Position numbers and translations under genes: made by a program. Source: Ariolimax columbianus (lineage: Eukaryota > Mollusca > Gastropoda > Stylommatophora > Arionidae). Taken from it: a DNA stretch of 64,000 nt. Below the pieces are notes generated by a model that saw nothing but the letters and a program-made list of their open reading frames with translations, was not told where the DNA came from and searched no databases. Positions 45,833 to 55,640 of the stretch are shown piece by piece; the first letter of the stretch is position 1; each line of letters starts with the position of its first letter. The stretch spans positions 12,948,196 through 13,012,195 of the forward strand of contig JAVGWX010000019.1 in NCBI GenBank assembly GCA_036924085.1, written 5' to 3'.

Positions 45833-46965
45833 CGGCTGTGGTAGAGTCTAAGTTTTGCTGAGTAGTATCTTATCTAAAGAGTTACAACATAAATCTACAC
45901 CACGACACGACTACACACAGTACAATTCAGTAAACATTCTCTTGTCACACATAACATATTGTATTAACAAAAATCAACATAAACAATATTAGCAAAGAGA
46001 ACAAAATGCATCTAAACTAAATAATCATAATGTATTAATTTGTACTACAACGGGGGTTTTAAGCACTAACTTTTGTTAACTCCTCCAAATTACCTAACCC
46101 ATGATTCTCACAGCTACCCTCCCCTTATCTGCACACTCATCACACTCTCACAAACTCGTTCTCACGATCGAACTACGTACTCGGTCGTTCTGTGAATTCA
46201 CACACACTCTGATTCATTCAATCAGGTGATCTGTGCATCCACAATCAATATGTTCAAACACTCAGTCGATCTTTGCAGACACATACCTCAGAACACACAT
46301 CGTTCCCAAAGTGTCCTGCACAATACCACATATATTCAGACCTCTTACTTAACCTTTTGAGTATTCTTACGTTCATCTGTAACTAGACCACGCATCGTTC
46401 AATCGGTGTCCTGCACAAACGACGCACATTCAGATCTCTTACTGTTCACATGGTGTCCAACACACACACTTATAAAGCGACTGGCCGAAACACGAACGTG
46501 TATTCTGGTTCCGTCACTCTGAAAACGCCTCTTCAACTCTCACTCTCCTAGTCAGCCTGTTGGCTACTAGCAGCCTATCAATCGCTCTCCTAGTCAGTCT
46601 CCTAAGTTCATATGTGCCGAGTATTTTATAATTTCAAGCAAATGCATCGCTGTCCATTGGTCTTCTGTTGGTTATCAGACTTAACCATCACTCGAAATTG
46701 GATCTACCTCTAACTAGTTGTTATTGGACGAATAAATCCAAATTCCAGTCACTCAAAATGTCGTAGTAGTTCGTGGCGGCCATCTGACTGTCACAAAACC
46801 CCACTACGCTAAATCGGAACGCCAGAATGGTAAGCTCAGAACCTCCACCTGTACAAGACACATTTTCCCCCTAAACCCCTCGTTTCCTTTGTCGAAACCG
46901 TGATTGACCTTTGTACACATTCAGGTAACCCTTGTTCCCAGAGTCGCCACCCACATCTCTCCTGC
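45833..46965. other. No recognisable gene
   Basis: Unique AT-rich sequence between the 64 bp triplet and the GIY-YIG region. If the triplet and the element are one insertion this would be internal to it, but I see no RT motif. Confidence 0.35.
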
Positions 46966-46969
46966 TCTA

Positions 46970-47310
46970 AACGCCCATGCTCCAGCTGGAACTGTTACAC
47001 GGCAACCTAATGGTGGTCTCGAGAGAAGAGTTCGTCATCAAGTAGATGTTCTCAATGATAAGTCCAGCAACCTCTTTTATTCCATCATTTGTCGCCAATA
47101 TGGTATGACCTACATTAATGCGACGGGTCTGGAAGTGTTTAGGCGCTTCCTGTAGCGTCTTAATGGCATCTATACTCACATTGTGTGCCCAAACGCTAAC
47201 CACTTCAATGTGCGGGGGCACCGAGGCAAAGCAGATGACAGTGTCAGAGACATAGTTTCATGCTTCTTTGACGATCGTAATCGATTCGCACTTGAGAACT
47301 AAATTGATCT
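46970..47310 (+). pseudogene. Penelope-like element: GIY-YIG endonuclease domain
   Basis: Frame from 46904: NGGLERRVRHQV, then SSNLFYSIICRQYGMTYINA and TGLEVFRRFL, a stop at 47153, then RLNGIYTHIVC, NHFNVRGHRGKADDSVRDIV and DDRNRFALEN, ending in a stop near 47302. This follows the Penelope pattern NLIYCIxCxxCGxxYIGETGxxLxxR ... HFNxxGHxxxDxxVxxIE. The GIY element is changed to LFYSI and YIGETG to YINATG, so catalysis is doubtful. The RT domain expected upstream is not seen. In living elements this nuclease nicks the insertion target. Confidence 0.72.
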
Positions 47311-47785
47311 CCCGCATGGGCTGCTTCCACGCGCATGACCTCAATATCTTCCATACCTTTCCCTAATCCTTAACTCATCCCTGCCTCCATCTTTCTGTCT
47401 TAATCATTTCTCTCAACCCATATCATCAGTTGGGCGTTCCGTATTTGGCCGCTATCGGCCTATCCCACGATCTCCCCTTCCTACACCCTACTAGTCACTT
47501 CACCACGCCTTTGTCTGCTGTTGATATCATGGCTAGACCAGCGAGACGCTGCTTGACGATAATTACCGTTTAGACCTTTATATATTCATTTCCCCCATTT
47601 ATGTATTCTTCCTTTGTTCTATGATTCGTTAGTTCATTTTTGTTGTTGTTCTTTGTGCCTAATGAAGGCCTGTTGGCGGTAACGTTTTGTTCGTGTTTTC
47701 GTCTCAAGTCGGTATCTGACTATACCTATTTGTATATTTGTTCACTTCGTTTTTAATTACGCTCGAGAGAGAAAAGAATCAAATC
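47311..47785 (+). mobile_element. Penelope-like element 3' non-coding region and terminus
   Basis: About 475 bp after the GIY-YIG stop. It ends in the block cctaatgaaggcctgttggc, ggtaacgttttgttcgtgtt and cgtctcaagtcggtatctga, which is shared (reverse) with 38165-38290 and 39640-39770. The shared block marks the family's terminus. Confidence 0.65.
47658..47685 (+). ncRNA. Hammerhead-ribozyme-like core in the Penelope-like terminus
   Basis: cctaatgaaggcctgttggc followed by ggtaacg. A hammerhead core is CUGAUGA, stem II, GAAA. Here cuaauga, a ggcc/ggcg stem with uguu loop, then guaa. The copy at 38255-38227 (minus) keeps cugauga and a ggtc/ggtc stem that pairs with wobbles, also with guaa. Hammerheads are known in Penelope-like elements. 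The A-to-U change in the GAAA box would be expected to reduce or abolish cleavage. Confidence 0.4.
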
Positions 47786-47789
47786 AAAT

Positions 47790-48330
47790 TAATTAAGCTA
47801 GGAAAACAACATCAGGTCAAGAAGTTAAAATATCTTGTAGATGTAACAGACCGTACGAGAGACATCAACAAAGAATTGAAGCACATGAACTGGTATACTT
47901 TTCCATGCCATAAGTAAAGTATTTGTCAGGGAAAGATAAATAAGTCGGACAATTAAGACGATACGGGTTTTGTCTTTTGGATGCCAGTCATATGCTATAA
48001 CCGTAATTCAGAAAAGTCAGCTGGAAATCTCAGAAATGATATTTTTAAGAAAGATGGTCTAAGAAACGAGAAGACACAGAGTCGACAATCAAACAATACT
48101 ACATGATCTCGATACCCAACCCTTGCCGAATCAAGCTGAGCAATCACACCTTCGGTGATTTGGCCATGTCTGCAGAATAAAAGAAGTACGTCTACCATAG
48201 CAGGCATGGAAAGCAGAGAATTAAGGATCCAGTTCCGAGGACGCTGAGATGAAAACATTAGGCAGTATAGAAGAGACCAAAGAACTAGGCTACCACCAGG
48301 CTAGGAGGTAGAAATCAACTGTAGTAGTTT
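47790..48330 (+). pseudogene. LINE-K, RT C-terminal region relic
   Basis: VKKLKYLVDVTDRTRDINKE (47816-47875; normally FKYLGS...), then KTIRVLSFGCQSYAITVIQK and LEISEMIFLRKMV (47955-48060; normally LYGSETWTL...RxxxxEMRFLRKM), then a tail containing tttggccatgtctgcagaat (FGHVCRI, about 48163) and a degraded GRPxxRW segment. Many frameshifts. Starts directly after the Penelope-like terminus. Confidence 0.6.
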
Positions 48331-48435
48331 GGCGTTATTTCCGGCAAACCTTTACACCAAAGATTAGAAGAGGAGCGACTAAGGGAGTAAGTAGATACAA
48401 CGGTAAACCTAGATAAACGAAAAATACATGCGAGA

Positions 48436-48656
48436 GGAGCGCCTGGCCAAATGGTTTCGAGTCCTACCTGCCGACAAGGAGGGCAGCGGTTCGAATCCTC
48501 GGTATGGCATATGTTGTTTTTCTGTTGGGGGTAAAATAAACAAACATAACCAGCACACGATGTGGCGACAACAGTGGCGAAGCGGCCTGTAGTCCTCAGC
48601 CTTCAAAACCCCTCGACTACCCCAGCAATGGGAACAATGTCGTTTGACAGTTTTTG
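48436..48656 (+). mobile_element. SINE-3, tRNA-derived, 10 bp target-site duplication
   Basis: 221 bp bounded by exact acatgcgaga at 48426-48435 and 48657-48666. The head has gagcgcctggccaaatggtt (A-box-like) and gcggttcgaatcctcgg (B-box-like GGTTCGAATCC, 48488-48503). A body follows with cttcaaaacccctcgac. No poly(A). It ends in ttgacagtttttg. Single copy in this window. Confidence 0.85.
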
Positions 48657-48699
48657 ACATGCGAGAAATAATATAATTCCAAAACTGTTTGGCACTGCA

Positions 48700-49410
48700 T
48701 GCGGAGTAAAGCCATATGTCCTCTGAACAGCAGCATTCGCCCTGTGCTTCTCTATAGCCGAGTCAGTTTGGAACAACTCTGTACATTTTCAACTGATTGA
48801 TACAGCAATATACGGGACTGGTAGGATAGTTACAGGGTACCTAAAATCTAGTTAAGCTGAAAACATACATCAAAATCGACGGAACAACACCTGCTACACG
48901 TAGTTGTATCGCATCCACAATTGAAACAGAGAAACAGTCAATCGACCAAAGGCGCACTATGTGTGTCACCAGATGCTGTGCACAAGATTGATATCTAGAC
49001 AAAGTTTCTTACAGTCAACACAGCCCCTACAGACGTTCCCAAAAATGCCGCATCGTAAACTGGAATGGACTAACGCAGATTCGATGGATCGAGCTGCGGG
49101 ACGAACCAGCGTCTGGACACCACTTGTCTTACGTAACATGCAAGCCATTAAATAGAGTCCAACACCACTTGTCTTACGTAACATGCAAGCCATTAAATAG
49201 AGTCCGAACTGGTGTGTCAAGATGCAGGAAGAACGCCAAGACATGGGAATGCAGGGATGATAAGACATACAACTGTGGAGTAACACAAAACTAAGACCAT
49301 CTGACGATTTTTCCAAACCTTCTGAGAACATGTAATATTAATGAGACGTGGAGGTAGAATGACAAGGCAATACATGTGACTGAATATTGGATACGTGATG
49401 TCTGACTTGG
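48700..49410 (+). pseudogene. LINE-I, C-terminal half of an RNase H-less Jockey-like LINE
   Basis: SVHFQLIDTAIYGTGRIVTG (48775-48835; normally VxLIDxALNxAxRxITG) opens the post-RT region. At 49195-49340 come LNRVRTGVSRCRKNAKTWEC and NCGVTQN, then HLTIFPNLLRTCN. This is the NRxRTGxGRC...W...C.CG..Q...H....C knuckle of that LINE group. Near 49375 HVTEYWIRDV matches the very end. A 46 bp direct duplication at 49111-49202 sits just before LNRVRTG. Stops and shifts show decay. Confidence 0.65.
49111..49202. repeat. 46 bp tandem duplication inside LINE-I
   Basis: ccacttgtcttacgtaacat then gcaagccattaaatagagtc occurs twice back to back, inside the coding remnant. Confidence 0.92.
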
Positions 49411-49739
49411 ACACAAAACACGGACATTTAGTAATTAAGTAAGTAAATTTTTATAAATAAAATCACCAAGGAGACAAATACAGAACAGAAAAATACCAAT
49501 GACTTGCCCTATACAGACGACTAATGTTTGATCCACTCCAATAAAGAAAACCTACACCGTCATTTTGACTCACTCTACATGAACTGTCAAAAGTACGATA
49601 TGGATATCGATACATCAACAACAGACGCAATGAATGTAGGTAGAAAGCACATCGCACGTGATATTCATGTGAAGGAAACAAAAATAAAGCAGTGACAAGA
49701 ATGTAGGTATTAGGGAGCTGTTGTTAACTGAGAATGGCA

Positions 49740-50200
49740 GACTCAACAGATAAATAGAGACGAGAGTGCAGACGGCAAACGCTGTCACCTGCCAGCTGTC
49801 TCGACTACTAAGACACCGCAAGATTTTCCTCCAAGCAAAAAAGCAGAAGATATATAGTATCTCCATCCAAATCCTGTTCTACCAGTTCCAAACATGGGCA
49901 TTGAATAAGGTCCAGGAACGAAAGTTAGCCACCTGCGAAATGCGGTGCCTACGAAAGGTTACTAACAGCACCAGAAGAGACATAATCATAAATATGAGCA
50001 TTCGAGAAAAGGTTGAAACAATTCGCTGCCTACAGTACATTGAACAATAGAGAATGAATTGGTTTGGTCACATTGTGAGAATGCAACCAGACCACATTAT
50101 TCACGCAACCTGCTACAGAAGAACATCAGAAAGAAGAGCGAGAGATAAACCGAGGAAAACGAGGCCTGGCGCAAAATAGGGAAAATGTTGATCGGACCAC
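49740..50200 (+). pseudogene. LINE-F, RT C-terminal tail
   Basis: Frame at 49766: QTANAVTCQLSRLLRHRKIF, FYQFQTWALNKVQERKLATC and EMRCLRKVTNSTRRDIIINM, then IREKVETIRCLQYIEQ and a stop at 50048. The next frame gives RMNWFGHIVRMQPDHIIHAT and RARDKPRKTRPGA. The order YxCxTWxLxKxxxxxxxxxEMRxLRK...WFGHxxRM...RxRPRxxR is a standard RTE-like tail. The catalytic core is absent. Confidence 0.82.
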
Positions 50201-51177
50201 GAGACAGGCGAAACACAAATATATACCACGACACTGGGACACAACCCGGTAGAAAGTGATACGACGAAAAAAGAAGAAGAAAAAGGTAAGTAGATACACA
50301 TGTGTAATAATGCCATGGATGTAAGATACAATAATACTGAATTAAATTTCAGGAATATCTCCAAAACTTAACCGTTATGTGAGTCTATAACACTAAGCTG
50401 CTAGCTATGAGAGCAGGTAAAAGGTATAACCAAGATGGATTGACGGTTATGAAAATGTTACAGAAGCTAGGATTGAAACTATTAACATCCACATAGATCG
50501 TGCACGATACACTACTGTATCTTAGCGTTACGCTTAACAATAAAAGAGCACATCATAGATTAGATTAGCGTTTTGGAAGGATTGATTCAAGATTTTGATA
50601 ATGAACTGTAGAGAAATAATCTAAAGTTTTAATTTCATCTCTAAAACGACAAAAGGCATCAGCTTATTCTCCATCATAGACCAATCTGTAAATTGTTGAT
50701 TGAATCAGACACACAATATCAATGGCCTAGTAGTGATGTGGGAACTCGTTCTCCTTGCGAAGAGAAAAACGCGTGGACTCGATATACAAACAATGCGCGT
50801 GTCAACAAAGAGATATCTTGAAGTGAGAAGCAAAGCTTTAAGTACACGTTCATTCCAATTGATCAGGTATTCTGGGAAGGGGTGTGGAGGAGGTGACGGA
50901 TAAGTTGTTAAACAGGGCTGAGGGATACAGGAAGGTTGTTCCAGCATTCAATGGCAGTGTGCAGGCTGTTTTCTCATTCCTGACAGAAAACTTAACTGCG
51001 TTTCAACTTGGGTTTAGAACCCACGGCCAAGAGGTCGGAATCCGAACAGCTCAGTAGCAGGCTACTCCATATTTTACTGTTAATTTACTGAATGTCGTAG
51101 CAAATTAATTATCTTACTTCAATATTCACATATCCTCTATCAGTAAGCGCTGTGGAAACCCACACAAAATTTATCTA

Positions 51178-51185
<8 letters not shown>
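50201..51185. other. No recognisable gene
   Basis: Unique sequence. Small frames near 50700-50950 overlap on both strands and resemble nothing. Confidence 0.4.

Positions 51186-51226
<41 letters not shown>
51186..51226. repeat. (CT)n microsatellite
   Basis: About 20 ct dinucleotides without interruption. Confidence 0.97.
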
Positions 51227-51230
<4 letters not shown>

Positions 51231-51340
51231 CTACATATGTCCTTTTAAGTGCGCGCGAGCAAATGCTCATATATGAATATATCTGCTTGGGATATTTAAA
51301 CGACGTTTGGTGGCTACTATGTCTCATAAAAATCTGGTAA

Positions 51341-52085
51341 AGATGGCGCCGTAACTGGCTGCGAGTCTACATTTCTCTACTGTTTTGGATCATTATGGAT
51401 GCCGCCAGACCACGGATTTGCCTGGAAATCACACTAGTCGACGACTTACACTTGTATTCACGGATATGTGCAATTGTTTTCCGTCTGGACTTGTTATTTC
51501 GTTCTTTTTTGTGATTTCTTCCATCCGTTTATCCTGGTCCGGCTGAATGGCGCTACGCTTAAACTAATTATACCTGTGTCGTATCTCACGGGATAGTTCT
51601 GCCGGTTTCTCCTTCACGAATTTGGCGTGTGGGAATTTTAGATGCTACTATGATGAACTGAATACAACTGGGGAGAGATGCCAGACTCACTCACACTCTG
51701 AGTGTTGTCCATACGACCTCTTGTGGTTATCGAAAAGGCACGACAAACTGTGTTAGATGCCTTCCAACCTTTCTACCCTGCGGGTTACATGTTTACGGAA
51801 AGGCTTCGGTGGTAACCCTGAGGCAAAATCTGCATCCTATGCTATCTCCAGTCGTCTCGATGAATGTCTTGCCACTGGCAAAAGGTAGCTTAGGCTCTGT
51901 GAGTGAGGTTGACAAAAGGCGCAGTTTCTTCCTCACTTTAATCCAAATCTCCGCGCAAGTCACCCATTTCAGGGGACACAGCAAGAGATACGACTGTCCA
52001 CACGGCTGAACAAAGAGAGTGGCCTTCATCACCTGTGATGGACAAACTATCAATGTCTCTGTGAATCGCCACCAATCGCCAAGAC
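51341..52085 (+). mobile_element. Rep-1 dispersed repeat, copy 3
   Basis: Begins agatggcgccgtaactggct and follows copy 2 block by block: gatttgcctggaaatcacac, ggggagagatgccaga, ccctgaggcaaaatctgcat, ctatctccagtcgtctcgat, gaggttgacaaaaggcgcag and cacggctgaacaaagagagt. It ends near gtctctgtgaatcgcc. Stops in every frame. Length about 745 bp, nearly that of copy 2. Confidence 0.78.
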
Positions 52086-52674
52086 TAGCGCAGCACTACA
52101 GTGGAGGGTGTTCAAAGACATGATGTATCAAGAATACATTAGGATATCCATAGACGATCGCTCCCCAAGTGGAAGAAAGTGTCATATTTCCTTGGACTCA
52201 GTTCTTATTTCTTAGTCGACCTGTACTTCTACAGGGGCTGATGCCCTTGTGCAGGTCCCAGCTCTGGTATGATCTTGATGTGGTCGTGAAGAGGATTTCC
52301 TACTTAGCGGGCTAAGCTTTAGTAGCTTCATAGTCCGCTGCATTGGGACAAGTGCATCTAAGGGTGATTAACCGATGTGCGAATCCATCGTAATAGACTC
52401 GAACACTAGAGCAAAGTGGACCTGAGCCTGTTAGACGCCATATATACTGCTTTAAACAAACCACTTAAAAAAACAAAACCATGGCCTGTGTTATGCCAAG
52501 TGACGCAGTTAGTCGCCTCTTACGACATGCTCAAAGTGGGGCAGTGGTGATATTCTTGTCCTTGTCATATAAAAAGACCCAGGTGGACCACTTGGGTGTA
52601 CTAAGTGTAGCAGACAATTTAGGGCTCTATTGGCTCCTTCGACCTCACGCAAATAGGGAATGTTGAACAAGTGA
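52086..52674. other. No gene; possible SINE core near 52500-52550
   Basis: gttagtcgcctcttacgaca then tgctcaaagtggggcagtgg (52507-52547) resembles the conserved core or tail that I remember from several invertebrate SINEs (tcgcctcttacgacatgc). No head or duplication identified. Confidence 0.35.
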
Positions 52675-52898
52675 TCCTCATCAATTACAATGGACGTACA
52701 ACTCAACGCCTGAGAGGCAAGTACAATGGACGTACAACTCAACGCCTGAGGCGAGTACAATGGACGTACAACTCAACGCCTGAGGCGAGTACAATGGACG
52801 TACAACTCAACGCCTGAGAGGCAAGTACAATGGACGTACAACTCAACGCCTGAGAGGCAAGTACAATGGACGTACAACTCAACGCCTGAGGCGAGAAC
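52675..52898. repeat. 34/36 bp minisatellite, six to seven copies
   Basis: acaatggacgtacaactcaa then cgcctgaggcgagt (34 bp) or cgcctgagaggcaagt (36 bp), the two forms interleaved. Confidence 0.95.
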
Positions 52899-53376
52899 GA
52901 GAAGATAATAATTTAATGCCAAGGATCACATTGTGTGTATTGATTATTATTTTCAAAATTAGGAAATTATGTGAGAAAATTATCTGGAACAATATCTACA
53001 ACGAAATAACGATATTAATGACGTACAAACTACATTCCTCTCATTACTGGTTGTCAATCCGTTTGAGAGGTAGTACATACACACTCTATAATGTTTACAC
53101 AAATACACTATCGTGTATTGATTTAGATTACTGAATCCAATATATAAAAACAATACTAGCAGTTTGTATCTCTTTGATTCTTGATTCTAGGAACACACAT
53201 TATCACATAGGGGACATTCCCATTAGTGCTGCGTTCTCCGTTCAAGCAGCCAACCAAGCGGTTATACACTCAGAATCCCAACTAGAAAGAACACACTTTC
53301 TTCTCCTCTCCCCTACTTTTTCCAAAATCTATCATCCTTTGCATATATGCATTTTCGCGACCATCTCTCCATTATT
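52899..53376. other. No recognisable gene
   Basis: Unique sequence. Confidence 0.4.
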
Positions 53377-53639
53377 CTGAAGACTGTCCATGACTGCCTT
53401 TATCAACTCAACCATGTCTCTTCATCATTCTGTAGACTGTCCATGACTGCCCTTATCAACTCCACCCTGTCTCTCGCCATGACCACGTCGTTCACCACAG
53501 CTCGTCCCGCCACTTCATCAGATTTTTCGTTGCCCTAGACGCCTGCATGTCACGTGCAGTAGATCCCTGTGACACCTTGTACACCCGATTTGCTCAGAAG
53601 AGAAGCCTACTCCCTTCTTATCATGCACTTTTCTATCTT
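53377..53639 (-). pseudogene. Possible downstream part of LINE-G, with a short duplication
   Basis: ctgtccatgactgcc followed by ttatcaactc occurs at 53384 and again at 53437. On the minus strand one frame gives MARDRVELIRAVMDSLQN, which could be the post-RNase H part of LINE-G. Tentative. Confidence 0.35.
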
Positions 53640-54850
53640 ACGGAGCATGCCTTGCGAGTGTGACAATATCACTGTGTGTCACCGGCTGTGTCATCAACCA
53701 GGTTAGGGCCGCAGTTACCGCCTCAATCTTCATCCTATTACACAATGTGATAGTGGAGTAGACAGCTGATTTCTCCACCGCCTCCCTACCACTTTGGTAG
53801 ACAACAAACCCCAAACCACACATATTTGCAACTGTGCCGGCGGAGCCATCTGTGTACAGAATTGGGTCTTGGGGTCCTGAGCGTTGCTCGATAAACTCCT
53901 GTATTGATGCTTCTCTCGTAGTGCCGCCCCACTCGCGACACTCTCTGCTCAGTTGTATCATCACCCTTGCCAGGGGGCTCTCGTTGCCCACTTCTACTGA
54001 TTCACTGCCTCTTCCCAATTCTTCCAATGCACATACTCTCACCGGAGAGTCTTCTGCCTCTGCCATCTATGATGTTCCGCGCTTAATGCGGCTGGCCTTG
54101 AGTGTATCCAAGTTTTGATGTAAAGGGTGATGCACCCCAGTATTTCGTGTCATGCTCTCTCTCAATGTTGAGGTCCATGCATGCGGTTCCTTGTAGTGCA
54201 TCTGAGACCAACCTATTGTTTAGGGAGAACCAGCCAATCTTGGACTTAGATGGATTGATTTCGGCATTTGTAGTAGGTGCACCACTCAGACAATGTTCTC
54301 AGCTTGCATCGCACACACGCAACAATTTCAGTCCTGTGTTTGTCTTGATTGTATAGTATGATGTCGTCCACATATGTGAGGATTCTACCAAACCCACCTC
54401 CCTCTGTGCAATCGGAGAAAGGAGACAGAAGAGAGCATTGAGCCAGTTCCGGCGCTATAGTTCTGATCTCTGACGTTCAGGAATTGTACTTCAGAACGGT
54501 GTTTCATGACATAAGGACCGTTGCAATCCAACGGACGATCCAGATGTCAATATTGAGGTTAACTACTAGATCGATTAGTTGCCGTAGTTGACCCTGTTGT
54601 AGGCGTCGTCCAGGTCGATCGTCGCGACGACAATTTCCTCTTTCGTCTGGAAGCCCTCACATATGTCGTATACAAAGACAGCTGCATTGGTGGCTGTGTC
54701 CCTGCCAGGTCTTTATGCGCCAAGGGTGACTGGAAATTTGCCTGTGTTTTCTAGCTTACTGGCAACTCGTCTAGCTTGTATCTGGAGTAGCGGACTAGAG
54801 CTGACCAGGACATTATAGCAGTCCCAATTGGCGGCCCTGGAAACAGGCTA
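53640..54850 (-). pseudogene. LINE-G: reverse transcriptase and RNase H, antisense
   Basis: RNase H-bearing I/Jockey-like LINE on the minus strand. From about 54720: GRDTATNAAVFVYDICEGFQ, TKEEIVVATIDLDDAYNRV (motif A), later GFGRILTYVDDIILYNQDKH (catalytic YVDD about 54360-54375), NPSKSKIGWFSLNNRLVSDA, and then the frame from 54066 with PILYTDGSAGTVANMCGLGF (RNase H, YTDGS near 53848), MKIEAVTAALTWL and THSDIVTLA. The first two catalytic Asp/Glu sites of RNase H are kept. The region between motifs has frameshifts, and the 5' half is absent. Confidence 0.82.
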
Positions 54851-55479
54851 CATTAGTGCAGTCTGACCAATAGGTTAGGGATCGCAAAGAGTTATTAAAC
54901 TCATTCCTAAAAATGCTGTACAGAAACCGGATGTTTGGCGGAGAGGCGAAAATATGGCAGCCTCACTATAAACTGCGAAACATCATCCATAGTAAGACTA
55001 ACGCCAAACAGAAAGAAAGGAAATACTATATCATTTGTAAACCTAACATGTTGGACAGCCGAATTGAGTCTGATTAACATTAAACAATACCAAAGTATCC
55101 CATCTCTACTTTCCAATTACCATACCAATATCGCAATTTAGTAAAAGATGCTCAGACATTCACATTTCCCATTTATTCACCTATTTGAGTCCTTCTTCTC
55201 AAACATGTACTTCATCAAAATGAGTACAGAATACGCTAACAGATGAAAACTGTTTACAGTCTTACAAGAGGTTTATTGTGATGAAGTGTTCAAAACACTA
55301 ACATAAAATTGTAGATCACATTGACTTCCAAATTTTTTGCTCAAGATATCAGTTGGTTCATTTCAGTTTTGTACCTGTACAGTTGAAGCCTTATTTGTTT
55401 TGCAGAGGACTTCAATTCAAGGTCTACAGTACGAGTATGAGAGCTGCCATTTTTTCACGAGGAGATGACATTACTTCCA
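54851..55479. other. No recognisable gene
   Basis: Unique AT-rich sequence. Opposed 68-69 codon frames at 54907-55141 are shadows of one another and unrecognised. Confidence 0.4.
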
Positions 55480-55640
55480 CATGGAATGGTTGATACACAT
55501 AAACCATATACATAGAAGAACAATTTCCCAAAACATGATGTCCAATCCAAAGCTAGAACGTCCATCATTCATGAACGTTTGCAGAAAGCCCAACTCAGAT
55601 GGGTTGGCCAGCTTGCTCTACGACTCCTAATGAGGTTTCT
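55480..55640 (+). pseudogene. LINE-P, short RT C-terminal fragment
   Basis: SKARTSIIHERLQKAQLRWV then GQLALRLLMRFLS. In RTE-like elements the segment reads ARxxSIxxxLxKAQLRWVGHVxRMxxxRxP. No other part is visible. Confidence 0.5.

Noticed and set aside
46904..47155. Host GIY-YIG nuclease such as SLX1
   Set aside because: The motif order with HFNxxGH and VRDIV fits Penelope-like elements, and the shared terminus downstream supports a mobile element.
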